Origin: Acanthaster planci
Lineage: Eukaryota > Echinodermata > Asteroidea > Valvatida > Acanthasteridae
Direction of reading: 5' to 3'
Assembly: GCF_001949145.1 (NCBI RefSeq)
Contig: NW_019091365.1
Location: 62,001 to 126,000, forward strand
Length of the DNA: 64,000 nucleotides
The position numbers and the translations under genes are program-made. Position 1 is the first letter of the stretch. Every line of letters starts with the position of its first letter. Below, piece by piece: positions 12,501-26,100 of the stretch. A model generated the notes under the pieces. That model was not told the origin of the DNA. It made no database searches and saw only the letters and a list, made by a program, of their open reading frames with translations.

Positions 12501-13565
12501 GACATTGCATTAAGTATTAACTTCTAGGCATTTCAAATGGAAGTTGAAAGTGATGCAGGTGTAAAATTAATTAAACAGGAAAAATGAGGTGAAAAGAACC
12601 AAAGCAAATCAACCAATCCATCAAAACATAAAACTTTTAAGAAAGAAATTCTCACTTTAGACCCTGCCTCTGTTGTTTACTTTCCGCATCATTTAATCAT
12701 CCGTGTTGTCTCCCAACATTTCTTCATTCCATGTCTGAATACTTGCTTACTAAGCAGCCGATTGAAACCACATCCACAGAAGCAGCTGTGTTTTTAATTC
12801 TTTTAAAACTGATTCACAAACCATAAGCAAACTATATAGATCACTAAAAGTGTGTTCAGTCCTCCCGTCCAACTGTGTCTTTCATTTTTATGTTTCTGAA
12901 AGGTGGGTGAAAACACTGTGTAGGGAATGACAGCAATGGTGGCTATTTTGAAAAGCAGAAAAAAAGGGGAAAAGCCTGCCCCCACCTCCTTTTCAAATAT
13001 ATATACATGCTTAATATGTTTATTTTGTTTTGCTTTGTTTTACTTAGTCTCGGTATGACGACACGGAAGCAACCGGGGTTGATTTGTTAAACTTTGTTTC
13101 CAGCTTTGCATAAATGAAACTTTTTTCCTGTATCCCAACTTGATGCTGCAGCAGTGAGGAAATGCTTTATACTCTAGAATGTATTTGATGATAATTTCAT
13201 TGTGTGTGCTTCCCGTTTTCGCAATGCTGTAAATTATTTCATCCACTTTGCCTTATAAAAAGTCTTCCCTTGTCCATTTTGATAATTAGCAAAGTATTTT
13301 GATGCGTGATACTGCATTTACATCTACGGTTAGCTGGGGAAGATTTTATGATCTCACTAAACAAACAAATAATATTTTCCGACATACCACACCCTGAAGA
13401 CTTGACTGTGTTTTAAAACCATACACCTCATACATGTACTAAAGGAATGTTGGACGGTAATACACTACTCATTCAAGTCTTTAACATGAGGAAAGCTTTC
13501 ATTGCAAACGATGAACAGATACAACGGTACAGGTTGCTTCATTTCAGTATAAGCGGCATCTTGTT
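9556..13565. other. non-coding stretch, no gene recognised
   Basis: This is the spacer between the divergent DIPK1-like and STAND genes. It includes an ACATGT-type simple repeat at 10401-10451 and a family D repeat at 10564-10645. A plus-strand open frame of 143 codons (11196-11627) has no recognisable family, and its composition does not look coding. The 5' exons or promoters of both flanking genes are expected here, but none can be pinned down. Confidence 0.4.
10564..10645. repeat. dispersed repeat, family D copy 2
   Basis: Diverged same-orientation copy of 7617-7712, sharing GTCTCATAC at the left and TTGGAGATCCCGAC followed by ATGCTCATATC at the right. Confidence 0.55.
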
Positions 13566-13852
13566 AGGGCTGTGCTGAATATCCAAATATTCTATCAATT
13601 ATTGAATATTCAAATGTTTTTTCCAAATTTGAATATTTCAATGAAATAATCGTGGCTGGAGATACTCCTAGGCATGAGAAACTATTATAGTGATTATAAT
13701 GTGCAAGTGTGTATGTTATTGCAACTAATATTGTATATACATGTACAGTACATGTATCTCTGCCTGTCAATTAGACCGAATCTATTCAGATATTCTATCA
13801 AATTGAAGGTCAAATATTCGAAAAGTGAATTATTTGAATTGACTCAGCCCCA
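13566..13852. mobile_element. hAT-like MITE candidate
   Basis: The left end begins TAGGGCTGTGCTGAATAT and the right end is the inverse of TGGGGCTGAGTCAATTCA. The interior is rich in GAATATTC-type palindromes. Such TAGGGCTG ends are typical of short hAT-derived elements. I could not identify a matching 8-bp target duplication, so the class is tentative. Confidence 0.5.
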
Positions 13853-14119
13853 TCGAGTGTGATACTTACATGTAGGCTTTCATGACGCTGACGACGGGAA
13901 TCCATAACAGGGTGAATTATAACAAGTACGCTGCCAGACTATGAAAGTTGTCAAAAGCTTTCGTCAGTAATGGCTCTGACTTTATCAGAACTGAAATTTT
14001 GAGCAAGAGATCGGTTCTGTTTGAATGTGATGTCATGACAGTCACTTGCATTTGGTCACAAGATTTTCCGAACAAATATTACCTTCACTGGCCTTTGTTC
14101 TCTCCTCAATCTTAGCGCC

Positions 14120-17100
14120 ATGGGTTGCGGCTCCTCCAACGCAACAGTGAGCTACCAGGCCGACATCAGCACCATGTGGGACCAGGTCAGCCGCACCATC
14201 GACATCCAGCGCAACAAGGAAAAAAGCCTGGTCATCCGACGCTCTGGCTGGAAAACTGTCCGGATCTTTGTGTCATCTACGTTCAGGGACTTTCACGCAG
14301 AGAGGGAAATATTAGTCAAAGAGGTACAGTGTGGGTACAGCTTGATTGTTTTGTGGCAGTCGTGTATTTAAGCACCCTGCTACTACATGTAGTAGGCCTG
14401 CATGTTTCAACTGCCAAATTGGCAAGAATTTCACAATTTCTTCAACATTCTCCCCTGAAATGATGCCTCAGTGATTCAGCTGTGTCAAAGAAAGACTTTT
14501 GAAGGCTGCAAAGGTCATTTTAGACTTGTACACACACATTAAAGGAGTTCTTGAAAAATTGAAATAAAAATGTGGAGGTATCCTAAATGTAAGGATTGCC
14601 ATTTTTTTCAAGGGATTGTACCTGGTTTATCTGAAGGGCTGATTTATAAAAACAATACTGACATTTTTAACATTGCTGCCTAGGTGTTTCCTGATCTGCG
14701 TGTGTGGTGTGAGAAGCGGAGACTTCATCTTGTGGACTGTGACCTACGATGGGTATGTATGTTAAAAATAGATCAGGCATGGGACAGCTGAGTTCTGGGG
14801 CACCCCCCCCCACCAGAAAACGGCAGTCCCAGCTCTTTTTAATTGATTTGTGTAATAATATTTCTGAATGTTCATGAGTCACCGTTTCGTTTTCTTGATA
14901 TCTGCCATGTTCTTCAAGTGCTAAATTGGTCAGGAAGAATAAAAGTTCTGAAATGGGACGGAGGCAAAATCTATTACTGTGGACCCACTTAAGAAGTTAG
15001 TGGGTCATCAAGGTACATTAGTAGCAGCAGATATTTAACCCTAAAAGAGACAGGTTATTTTCGGCCATCTTCCCATAGCCAAGAACTCCGCTGTGCCTCG
15101 CTCGATTTGGTTGAAACTTGCCGTGCATATAAAGACACTCCTGGGAAGTTTGAAGTCAGTCAAATGTATGGTTTTGTTGTTTGGGTCATTTGAAGGTCAA
15201 GGCGACATGCGTACGTTCCCGTGTGCATTGAGCACCGCGGTGGAAAAAATGTGTATTTTGGCTGACCAGTCTTAGAAAGACTGGTGCTGCACAAGAACGG
15301 TTTGTCCGTTTTTCACAAAACTGATGTCAAAATGACCGCCAAAGAGTTACTCTAAAAACCCCTAAAGGCTCAACTCCTGAAAAAATGCATTGTGGAGATA
15401 TTGGGAAAAGGTTGGGGGCAGATTCCATCCCACTCCCTCAGCTCCTGTAGGGTTAACTCCAAAACATTTCGGAGGGGGATCTAGTAGCAACCGGGATTTC
15501 TCACACAAACACCGGCAGTCAGCATTTCAATAGAGAGAGGCCGCTGTCATCTTTTTCTCAAACGCTTTTACATCTACTTTTTTGGTTCCCATTCCAACTT
15601 CAATTTATCTAGGGGGTGCCAAAGGACACCACGACAGAAGAGACGCTGCGGACATGCCTGGGGGAGATAGACAGGTGTTACCAAGACAACGTTATGCCCT
15701 TCTTCCTCAATTTGACAAGGTAAAAAAAAAAAATGACAGTACACCTGTATAAAATGGATCGTAGACTCCTACTCAATCACTTTTCTCAAAGCAGATTTAT
15801 ATGTATGTACATAGGTGAAAAGGGGAATAGTGTTTTTTGCAGCAATCAACGTTGTTTCCCGATTTGATATTTCGCATATGATTGCTTGGATATTTGACTC
15901 TGACATTTTCAAAGAGACAGTGCATTACCCTTGGGAGAATGCTGATATTCGGGTTTGTGCAACATTGTCATACCTGTATTTGCTGGACTCCAATAATGAA
16001 TATTTGTACTTTTTTATCCATTTTCACATGTAGTGTAGAGGTGTTACTGTGTACATGTATGTGAGTCAGTCTTTCATTGAATCTCTGTGTGACCACTAGG
16101 TTCCCACTGACTCTTGATAATGGGAGATATTATTTGACAGATTGCGTGCCTTGCCAAGATAACATGTGAGTGACATAATATGTCACAATCAAAATTACAG
16201 ACTTTTTTTAGCTAGAGGGGTACCTTGGCATCTTCTAGATATCCTGCCAGCCACTTTGGACACCTTATCAGTATTAAAAAAAGCATTCCCTCTCCACCTT
16301 GAGCTGAAGTGCACCCCCTATCGGCAAACAAAGGACAGGTGGTTACAGGTGGGTTCTTGCACGCGTTCTATGCTTACGCAAAGACCATACTGTACATGCT
16401 GGAGTAAATTAGTTACACGTACTCAGCGTGCTCCACATGAAACGTGCATATACTTGAGTGCCTCATGGCGCTCCTATGTGGTGAGTACTAAAAAAAAACA
16501 CGTCCTCTTTTGTTTCACTCGGAGCGGTTTGCCTCAAGACAAATGCTGACAAGCGTTTTTCAAATACTGACCAAAATCTTTGCCTGACACACGGCCAATA
16601 AAAATGACACTAGGCATCTGTCAGAGACGATGCAACAAATTTAACACTGGCATTTCAAGAGTTCAGTGGGATCCTGGTGTACATCTCTCTAGATTGCCGT
16701 TTTTCCTCTTTGTCTTTCAGCCCTAGTCTTTTCCCAGCTCTTTGTGGAACCATTGACGGGTATGAAGTTCAGAGTTTTAAGTCTGCTTTCCATTTTTGCA
16801 ATATGAAATTAAAAACAAGGAAAAATTGGGCAGATTCATCATTGGATGGTAGGAATTTCTAGGAAGCTTCTGGCTTGAATGTCACTGAGACACTTGTCAT
16901 TCAGTGTGCCTGTAAGAGGGTTTTTTTTATCTTATATAAACTTTACCAAGAAGTTTTATGTTGGTCAGCAGCCTCATACTGCCGGTTGGAGATTAACCAC
17001 GGTTGGCAGTTTGTTTGAATTCCAGTGTGGCAGTTTTTGTTCATGTCGTGGTTCATTGTGTTTTCTTCGTTCAACCAAATTCGTTCATGTCTTTCATGTC

Positions 17101-20100
17101 AAATCCAAAAATTTCATCAAGACCGGTTGTTCTGCAGACACAAATTGTTATCTCATTTCTTCTCACAGCATTCCTCCATCACAATGTGTTTGCCCAATCA
17201 TTGTGCGGAATGCATGCTTTAATATTTTTTCTCTCTGAATAAGTATTTTACTGGATTAAAATAGTTATTAACAAAAGCAGAGCACGATTTAATTAAGTTG
17301 ATGCATGCTTGGGTGATAAGACCGCTGCCGTGTATTAGTGTTGATAATTAATGATGAAGATTCAATAGCTTGGCATTGTACAGTTATAACATTTAATCTT
17401 GTATTGCAATGCATGACCCATTTTTGTTTGGTTGTCATAGGAAGGACACACGTGTTGCGATAGCTATTTTTAGCATCCAGAATGTTTAGGAGCACACCAA
17501 GCCCTCTAAGCCAGTCAAAATTTCCAACAAAAAACTGTCCCACAATGCAATGCCATCTAAGGCACTCACGTACTGTATATTTCTAAACACACCTGCAAGC
17601 ATGGACCCTCTGTTACTTCTATTTTGTTCTTGCAAACGTTTCTGGAAGGCCTCTCATTATGTTTTGAACAAGACAGTCAATGTTTGTCATACGTGATTTA
17701 AATGCAACTCTGGTGATTAGGACATGCTGCGTGTGTGCACTGTCTTTGCAACAAGAAATAGACATGATCAATTTTTGTCGGAATGTGCACAAACTCACAA
17801 GCAATTGGATTTGGGTACACGTACATGTAGCCCATACACCCATTTCGGGAGTTTCAATTTGCTGTTTCGTTTGGTTTCTCATTGCTGTCTTGATGACAGA
17901 ATGATAGTTGAAGTCTTGTGTCAAGATCCCTTCAAGGTCATCATTAGACCAGCTCAAGACTGCACAAGACCACCACTAGTTCATATAAACCATAATAAGA
18001 CCAGTGCAAGACATCCAGTTTCAATTTAAGTCACAAGCACTTCAAATGAACAGTAATAAAAGCATTCCTTGTGACTGGTCTTGTGATTGGACTTGTGATG
18101 TTTGTTGTAAATGGTCTCGTGTCAGTGCCTGTGATGGTCCCGACTACAGCATTGCTACTTTGTACATGTATCTTGGACAGAAATATTCTTATGACAGAAC
18201 GAATAATTGCATCATTAAACAGGTGCGAAATGCATTTGCTTGCTTCATTGCATAAATCAAAGGTCATTTCTCCCTGCTTTAGTTTGGTTTCTTTTCTCAT
18301 ATTTAACTCTTACATGTATGCAATTCCCTTTGCCGGAAATGTTCACGTTCTGTTGTATGTTGTTGAATTGCCTGGCTTGCTATGTAACTTTTTCAAAAAA
18401 TGCATGTCACGTTGCAGAATTACCCCATTTTTCAAATGAGGTGTCTTTCAGCTTTACTTTAAAAGCTTGTGCCATATTAATAAACAGAGCCAGTGATGTG
18501 CTTGATGCATGTACATGTATCTTTTTAACCATTTAATGCATGTAGAAAAATGCTGATTCTTTTGTATGGCGACAGTCACCTTGCTTTACAAGTAAATTGA
18601 TCTGAGTGGTGTATCCAGAAGAAATTGTCGAGGGTAGCATTTTGCCATTTTTGTGCTTCGCCTAGTAGAACCAGCACTTTCTAGTTGTCAGGAGCTCTTG
18701 AAAAGTTTTGACCTGTGTTGTTTTTTTTCTTTAAAAATTTGCCATTTGTCCTCATCCCAAATCTGGATGCGTCACTGCACAGCTGCCAGAAATGTAACCA
18801 TAGAAACGCATGATTACTAAGCCTAATTTTGTCACGCTTTGTTGTACATGTGTGCTTTCCTGTGGCACTGAGGTGGGACACATTCCATCAAACCTCCGAT
18901 GGAAAGTGCACATGTAATCAAAGTGTGAAGTCTTTATCTTTTTTGTGTTTTGCTGAGATGAAAGTGAAAATTTCTGGTGTCAACCTTGTGAAGTAAATTT
19001 ATTAACGTGATTGTTATCATGTTAAATGTTTTGTTTAATTAATACATTTTAGATTCATCTGTAACTTCTGCATAATTATTCATGAGATGTTTTTCCTGAT
19101 TTACCAATCGCATTAGTTCTTTCCATTCATTCCTCGGCCAGATGTACATGAAGCTGTACAGCTGTTTGCTTAAAGAAAAGGGCATTCATTAAATTAACTT
19201 AAATATCCCACAACATGAAAAGATATCTCCCAAAACACATTCCCAGATCTAATGCATCAGTTGATGGTCATTTCACTGACAGTCAGGGAAATTGCAGTGA
19301 GATCACACCTATCAAATTGTTTACGGTCCATCCTCTTTGAGGCCTTGCCGCATTGCCTGTTACTACAGCCACCACAGTGAGAGCATGCATCCAGTTTTTT
19401 CCTTCACATTACCATCAAGTCTAAAAAGCCTCAGTCAAGTCAGATATTTTGTGGATATGGCTAGCATTTTGCCTTTAGAATGCCACCAGAAAAAGCCGCA
19501 GCCTTAGAAAATAATGTCTATCATGTCCATGTAAGCAGCATTACCGCAGTGATAATGGATCAAAGAGATTTTTGAGAAATGTATGGTATCAGTGCAAACA
19601 GGCTGTAGACGGCACTGAGTGATTTAATGCATGTTCAGAGGGAAGAAATATAGACACTTTTCTTCCTTTGATTTTAACATTTTATCTGGTTTGTCTTTGA
19701 TGTCGTTATTTCTCATGTGTAGCGAGCGTTGTGGCTGGATACCCAACCAGATGGAGGTTCCGGAATCCATCGCCTCAGACTACCGCTGGATCCACGGATT
19801 GTCCGTCACCGAAATGGAGATCATGCACGGGGCTTACCGAAAGGACAACTTCAACTGTAAGTTGACGAGACTTGTTTGCGGCAACAGTAGAGGCCATTTG
19901 GCAGGCTTTGATCCGATGGACAGGGAGACCTGGTGTGAGAGTTTGGCAGACGTGCAAAAGCTTGATATCCAGGAGCTGAGAAATAAAACTGGATATTGAC
20001 AAAAACAGGGTGTTTGAGGATGTGTTCGCATGTAGCATTTCCTTGATATTATTATCTTTTCATTTGGTGTTTTAATGCGGCTGCTGTCATATTGAAATTT

Positions 20101-23100
20101 CGCCCCATTGCACTCAACTTAGATGTTTATAAATGGCAGCTTAAAAATGTCGTTTGCAAGTCACGCAAGAATGCAGTTTCAAATACCCCTTTTGTGTCCA
20201 GGGGGAACCTGGGGTGTGTAAATGAACAATGTCATCTTGTATCTTGCCCAGCACTCTTCATGATCCGAGACTCGAGTTTCTTGGACAGCGTTCCAAGGTC
20301 ACATCACAAGGACTTTGTGGACGTCAACCCTGTCGCGCCAGCCAAGCTGAAGATGCTTAAGCAGATGTTGAGTGAGCGCTTTGGGGTAAGAGACAGATTT
20401 GTGGTCTAGTACTTCAGAAAAACAATTCCGCGAGGTGATCAATTGAATGTTCGATTTCAACTTCCGTCTGAATGAAGTTGTTCCTTCCTGGGTTTAATGT
20501 TACGCAGTTGTTTATTTTTTGTAGTTCCTCTTTCCATTGCCTGAATGTGAAACATTTATTTTTTTTACAAATTACAGTGCAAATCTCAAAAAAAAAATTT
20601 CCTCCATCGTCTGAGTAAATCTCCACTCAAACAAATTCCTGCATCACCTATTTTGCATGACCAGCCACTTTGTAGTGTCAGGAATAGTGTGACATTATGG
20701 AATGTTTTATTTTGTCAGAGTAACCAAGCCATGTGTTTGAAAAAAACATTCGCAACAGTTAACTAACAATTCACCAATTAGGTGACAGAGATGTGTTCGG
20801 TCATTGTCAGGGAAAAGACTTGTCTGTCTGGTACTAGTGATGCCAGATGAAAACTTCATCATGAGCTATTCAATTGCATCACATATAAAAGAAATTTTTG
20901 GTTTGAATGAGTGGAAACAAAGTAAATTCTGTTTTTAATCATGTGTGGTTGGTTTCGGGATATAATAGTTAGTTTTTATATTTTGAGATGAAGTGAAATA
21001 ATGAGACTACTGTGTGTCCCTGTGTAGCGAGACCAAGTCCATTTCTACAAGTGTCAATATGAAGGTGTGGACGATCAAGGCAAGGTAGAATTCAAGGGAC
21101 TTGACAAAGCGTTAGGAGCCAAGGTGAGTACTGCCCTTGTCTAGCAAAAATAGGAATTTGGATCACACATTTTTGTTCCTATTTGGTCGGTTGATGTGAT
21201 GTCATTTCAAGTTTTACCAAGCCTGCAGTGCTTGGTGCGGCAATGGGATCGTTAGAACCACATGTGGTGCAAGAAAATTAAAGGTCGTTCCTTGAACAGT
21301 GGGCATTGGTAGCAGACCATGCATAGTCGCTTACAAATCAGATTAATTCATTTTAAAAAATATGTGTTTTGGATTTGTCTTTGTTGTGGCTTCTTATATT
21401 CAAATGAATTTGACCCAATTTAAATAAATTTCAATGTATTTGCATAGATTTACTTATACTTACCAATATCTGTTTCAGGTGTTTGAGTTCTTCAAGAAGA
21501 AGATAAGTAAGCAGTACCCCCTGGAGGATTCCAATCTGGATCCCTTCCAGCAAGCTAAGGAGGCCCATGAGGTATATATTAGCTGTTTTTATCGTTGTTC
21601 CCTATGTACACAAAGCAGTCAACCAATCCATTAAACCTCCCCATGTAATGCCTCTCTAACAGCCTTAGAATGTAGGAAAATTTGGAACTAATTATCATTG
21701 CGCTTTGCAAGTAAATGCACAAAATCATAAAACTGTCCTTAAATCGTCTGCTCAGTATTAAAATGTCCTTAGGGCTGTCACATAATTTGGGGCAACTATT
21801 CTGAAGGGTCTTTTTAAGAGCTTGGGAGCATATAATGGAAACATGTTCTAAACTATTTTAAACGTATAGCTAATTTTGGGGCAACATACTCAAATTTCAC
21901 AAAATCCTCTTTCCTGATTTCCATGTTTAAAGTAATCGTTTTCAGTGAGGACCTTTTAATGCAATTTACGAGTGGAGACTACAGGATTGACATGACAAAA
22001 TGTTCTTTTTTTCTCTGCAGTCATTCATGAAGAACCGCAGTGTGTCTGTCCTGGGTCGGACGGATATTCTGGAGCAGGTATGTTGTTGGGCCGATTTACA
22101 CTCTATCCATTTGACATGAAGCAATTAATCAAGAATTCCTAAAAAAAACTTGGCTGTGTTGCCTGATTTCCGAAGAAAACCTGGTTTAGGATGAAGAAGT
22201 TGATTATTTACGAGAGGAAAACTTCAGGAGAATGTTCTGGAGAACTCTCATAATCACAATGTGACTGAAAAACAGTACAAATGTCAGCTTTGGTAGCATT
22301 CCAACCCAATTCCTAGATTCAGAAGGCGAGCAATGTGCCACTGCTTCAACGCGGCTCCCCAATTTTGATCTGAACGGTTTCTGCAGACCACCTTCCAGAC
22401 AAGATGCCACAAACAGACTTCCTCAATATCATCAAGCAGCAAATTCCACAAGACTGTTTATCAGGGAAAAGTAAATTTGTCAAAGATTGTTGCAGTAAAC
22501 AAACTACCGGCATTTCGAAACTTTGCCTGTAATGAACGTTCTTCAAGCTACAAAATGTGATCTGCTCTGTGAAAATGAGTCATAAAGTCATTTTTCGAAT
22601 AATTGTGTTGTAGCTTGCATTTCATAGACGAAACTGTGCTCTTTTCTTCATTTTGATGTTTTTCTCATTTTGGCATGCAATAAATGAGCATTTTATGGAT
22701 GAAAAAGGTTGTTGGGGCCTGTTGATTTTTTTTAAAGGCCATTAACTCAAAAGTATGTCCATTGATCTTTTACTCATTTTCACAGAACAAGGCACAAATA
22801 TTAACTTGCACTGCATGTTGTTTAAAACCATATTGCGTGATGTTTGCTAGCAACCCAGTGTTTGTGTGCATGGAAAGCAGAGGAATAACTATATCCATGA
22901 CTCAGTGTATTGAACCAATTTGGCCAGTTGTCCATTGCTGTTAGATTCCATTGCTCTGAACAAATCATATGCTTGGAAGCTTTGTAGGGGAAAAGGACAG
23001 CTTCCGTCACAAAGAAAAAGAAAAACCATGAGTGTGCTAGGTCCCTTAGATTGTGCACATTATACATGAATTTCCCCTCAATTGGTGTCTAGATCAAGGA

Positions 23101-26100
23101 CCACGTGGTTGGAATAGGCATCGATGTCCCCTTGTTGCTGCTGGGAGGTCCCGGAACGGGCAAGTCCTCCATCATGGCCAGGGTAGCTGACGTGACCGTG
23201 TCCAAAGCTCTCACCAAGGAGATACCCGGGTAAGTGCCGTAGTTGGGTTCAGAGGTGGTTTGCTCAAGGAGATGTGTTTGTGATGGACAGTTTGTGGGAA
23301 AGATCTCTGGTACTTGCTTAGCTACTTGCCCAGTAGCCCAACCATGAAGACAAGAGTGTGGCACATTCAATGACACTAGTCTGTGTGCACTGTTCGTATC
23401 TGGGAACCAGTGCCTGTCACAGTAGGTGGGACTAAGTTGAATGTTGAGAACTGAGAGATGACAGCAAGTGGACATGAGCTGGTCACCATGCCCTCTATTG
23501 TATTCTGTAACTTTTGAGGAGGAGGGTAAGAGCCGGTCAGGAACTTACAATGGCTACCTTGCTGGTTGATGTGTGCTGTTATCTCATTTGACATTGAAGA
23601 CTTGTATGCCATTAGACGTGATTTGCTGTGGCAGTGATGTTTCTCACAGATGCTTGTGATGCAGTTACACTTTAGTGCACTCACACTATGGTAAAATGTC
23701 TTGAATTAGACTCCTCCTAAAATGGATTTTTTGCCACAAATCTTTGCAGCGTTAGATGTTACTGGAAAATAGACTATGCTCCTTTACATTTTGATAGTTC
23801 TGTAGTAAAAACCATGTTGCATGTAACAGCCTTTCTAACTAGTCATTCTATTTCTGAATGCTCAGAAGTCTACTGTCCTAGTTAATTAGAAGTTTGGAGC
23901 ATAATCATTTCTCACAAATTGGTGGCACCCGCGAGACATCTCATATTTACATTTCACCCCACAGGGGTGGAGAACACGGCTGGCACGTCTTCTACCATTT
24001 TGTTGGTGCTGTGCCCGGCTCGCCCAATCTGGAAGCCACTCTGAAACGCCTCCTGAAAGAACTGGGTGTGGTCAATGTAAGTCTTTTTCTTTTTACCTTT
24101 TTAACCACCCTCTATCCCCCCTCCCTTCTCAGCCTCAACCATTATCTCCTGACTTCAACTTCTTCCTTTGTGCTTCCGCATGGGTTTGCAGGAGGATCTG
24201 TTCTCACTGACAGACAGTTGTATAAAATTCTTTGCAGGTTGCAGGAAAAAAAATCTGGAGATTTCTTGCACTTACTGCTTTATGGGGGATAAAAAGCGAA
24301 AACCCTTGGAAATAGTGAAGGTTTTCCAAGCACCATGCAGTGAATTTTTATTGTAGCCAAACCTCACATGGATAGGTATTTTGTCACAGAGCTTGACTGA
24401 GACACTTGTGCCACAGAGCTGAAGGTCTGTGCGTCATACCCTTCCAAGGTAGATGTGCCCTCATTACCGAGTACACAAATCAAATTGTTACTCAGATGAG
24501 CCGCAATAAACCTCACAGGAAGGTTCAGTGTATAAAACTCTGTTGCGATGATTTTGCGCGCAATGTACCGGTCAAAGCGAGGGTAATGCACTCATCATAT
24601 ATCTCTGTGGATGTACTGAGCAGTGACCTAAGCTGGGTAGCCAGTGAAAACATGGGTGCATCTGATTAGCGTACCGTGGGCGGAGCCATCGTCCAGTAGC
24701 GCACAGCTCTTAATGTGTGGTTCTGTCAAGTTGGTCCAGGTAATACTGTCATTATGAAGTGTAGTACCTTGTTGATATTGTGCTATTTTATCGCACAGGA
24801 CACCACAATGCCCAAAGATCTGGAGACGGCGTGTCAACTGACGTACGCCACGCTGTCCAACCCCAACACCAAGCCGCTGATCATCGTCATCGACGCCCTC
24901 AATCAGGTGAGGCAACTCGCTTGCTGCATGACATGCTCCCGTGCTCCACTTTTGGATTTTGGGTTAATCCCTTTTTTCTACTTGGGGCCCTGCTTAATGG
25001 CCAACTATCATTGATATGTCATTAGTGGTACTGTGTGGCGTAACCGTCAGTACCTGTAACTCCTGAGTATATGGGGCTGCAAATAAGGCTGGGGTTGCGA
25101 ATCTAGCAGCCGGTCATATGTTGTGTGACTTTGTAAGTCACGTTACTCCAACTAGCCTCTCTTGGAGAGGTGGTCATTCCGCTGACTCGGCCAAGTTGTG
25201 CCTGAAATGGCTTTGCCGAGCTCTACACTCCCCAGGGAGCTGAGATGGTTTCAGGAATGTTTCTTGGCCTGGCGAGCAGGGATAATATGGTGTAAAGTTC
25301 ATTGAGAGTCCTGCCATTCTGAAATGCATTATATATCAAAAGACTCATGGTTTAGCAGGGCCGGGGATACGTGTCTTGACTTTCCATTTAGAAGTTGTCC
25401 GTGGAGCTGACTTTCTGACTTAACAGCACTAAGATGGTTTCATTGCGCATCATCCTCAGGTGTACTGTTAGTCCAAGCACAGACTCAAAACATCTTGGAT
25501 CACAGGTTCAACTTCACATGCAGTCAGCTTTCCTTTTTCATTCTCATTTAGCCCCTAACCGTGACAGATATTTTATCTAGAAACCCTACCAAAGGCAAAT
25601 GTAGTTGTGACCTACCATTCCAAACCAGGCTTAATAATTCTAAGCTGTTATCTCAAAAAATGGAACCAGTATTAACGTGGACAATGCGAATTCCTCTACT
25701 TTCATTGCCTGTTATTACCAAAGCTTTAAGTATGAAAAGAAATAGTGGGGAAGGAATTGTCATCAATATTACCAAGCCATCTCAGCCTGGCATAGAGGTA
25801 TTCAGTAACAACTAATATTAACTTAAGAAGGAGGCAGGGCATCGCCTCAGGAAGCTAGATTTTGACAAATCCAGCCCTGCTCAGTTCAACAATTCCAGCC
25901 ATGAATTCCAATCCAAACAGTCTCTGGTCAGAATCCCAGCCTGCTGTCTACCACAAGATCCAATAGCGGGGTTTTGTTTGAAGCAACTACACGTAGCTGA
26001 GATGGCCCCAGAATGGGCAATGGACACTGCGCTACGTTGACTGTCATACACAACTGAGTTCAACTGACCTGCGAGCATTTTGCACTTGTAGGTCATATGT

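Larger units (their letters stand above)
15720..19722. other. 4-kb intron 3 of the STAND gene
   Basis: This is the longest intron of the gene. Apart from the two repeats listed separately at 16290 and 17949 it holds only short unsupported frames. T-rich tracts around 18600-18780 end in CTGGATGCGTCACTG, a variant of the dispersed phrase seen near 1895. No additional conserved exon of the STAND protein appears to be needed, because exons 3 and 4 join in frame within a conserved motif. Confidence 0.6.
14120..20385 (+). other. exons 1-5 of the STAND gene: acylated N-terminus and DUF4062
   Basis: Residues 1-46 carry the MGCGSS lipidation motif and a basic stretch. DUF4062 begins at residue 47 with VRIFVSSTFRDFHAERE and continues with VFPDLRVWCEKRRLHLVDCD, LRWGVP and a GEIDRCYQDN-x4-FFLNLTSERCGWIP block. 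The segment LFMIRDSSFLDSVP then KDFVDVNP-x-APAKLKMLK closes the module. The family usually has Tyr before GWIP; here it is Cys, created across the exon 3/4 splice region. Nephrocystin-3-like proteins, TEP1 and NWD1 carry related N-terminal modules. Their biochemical activity is largely unproven. Confidence 0.8.
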
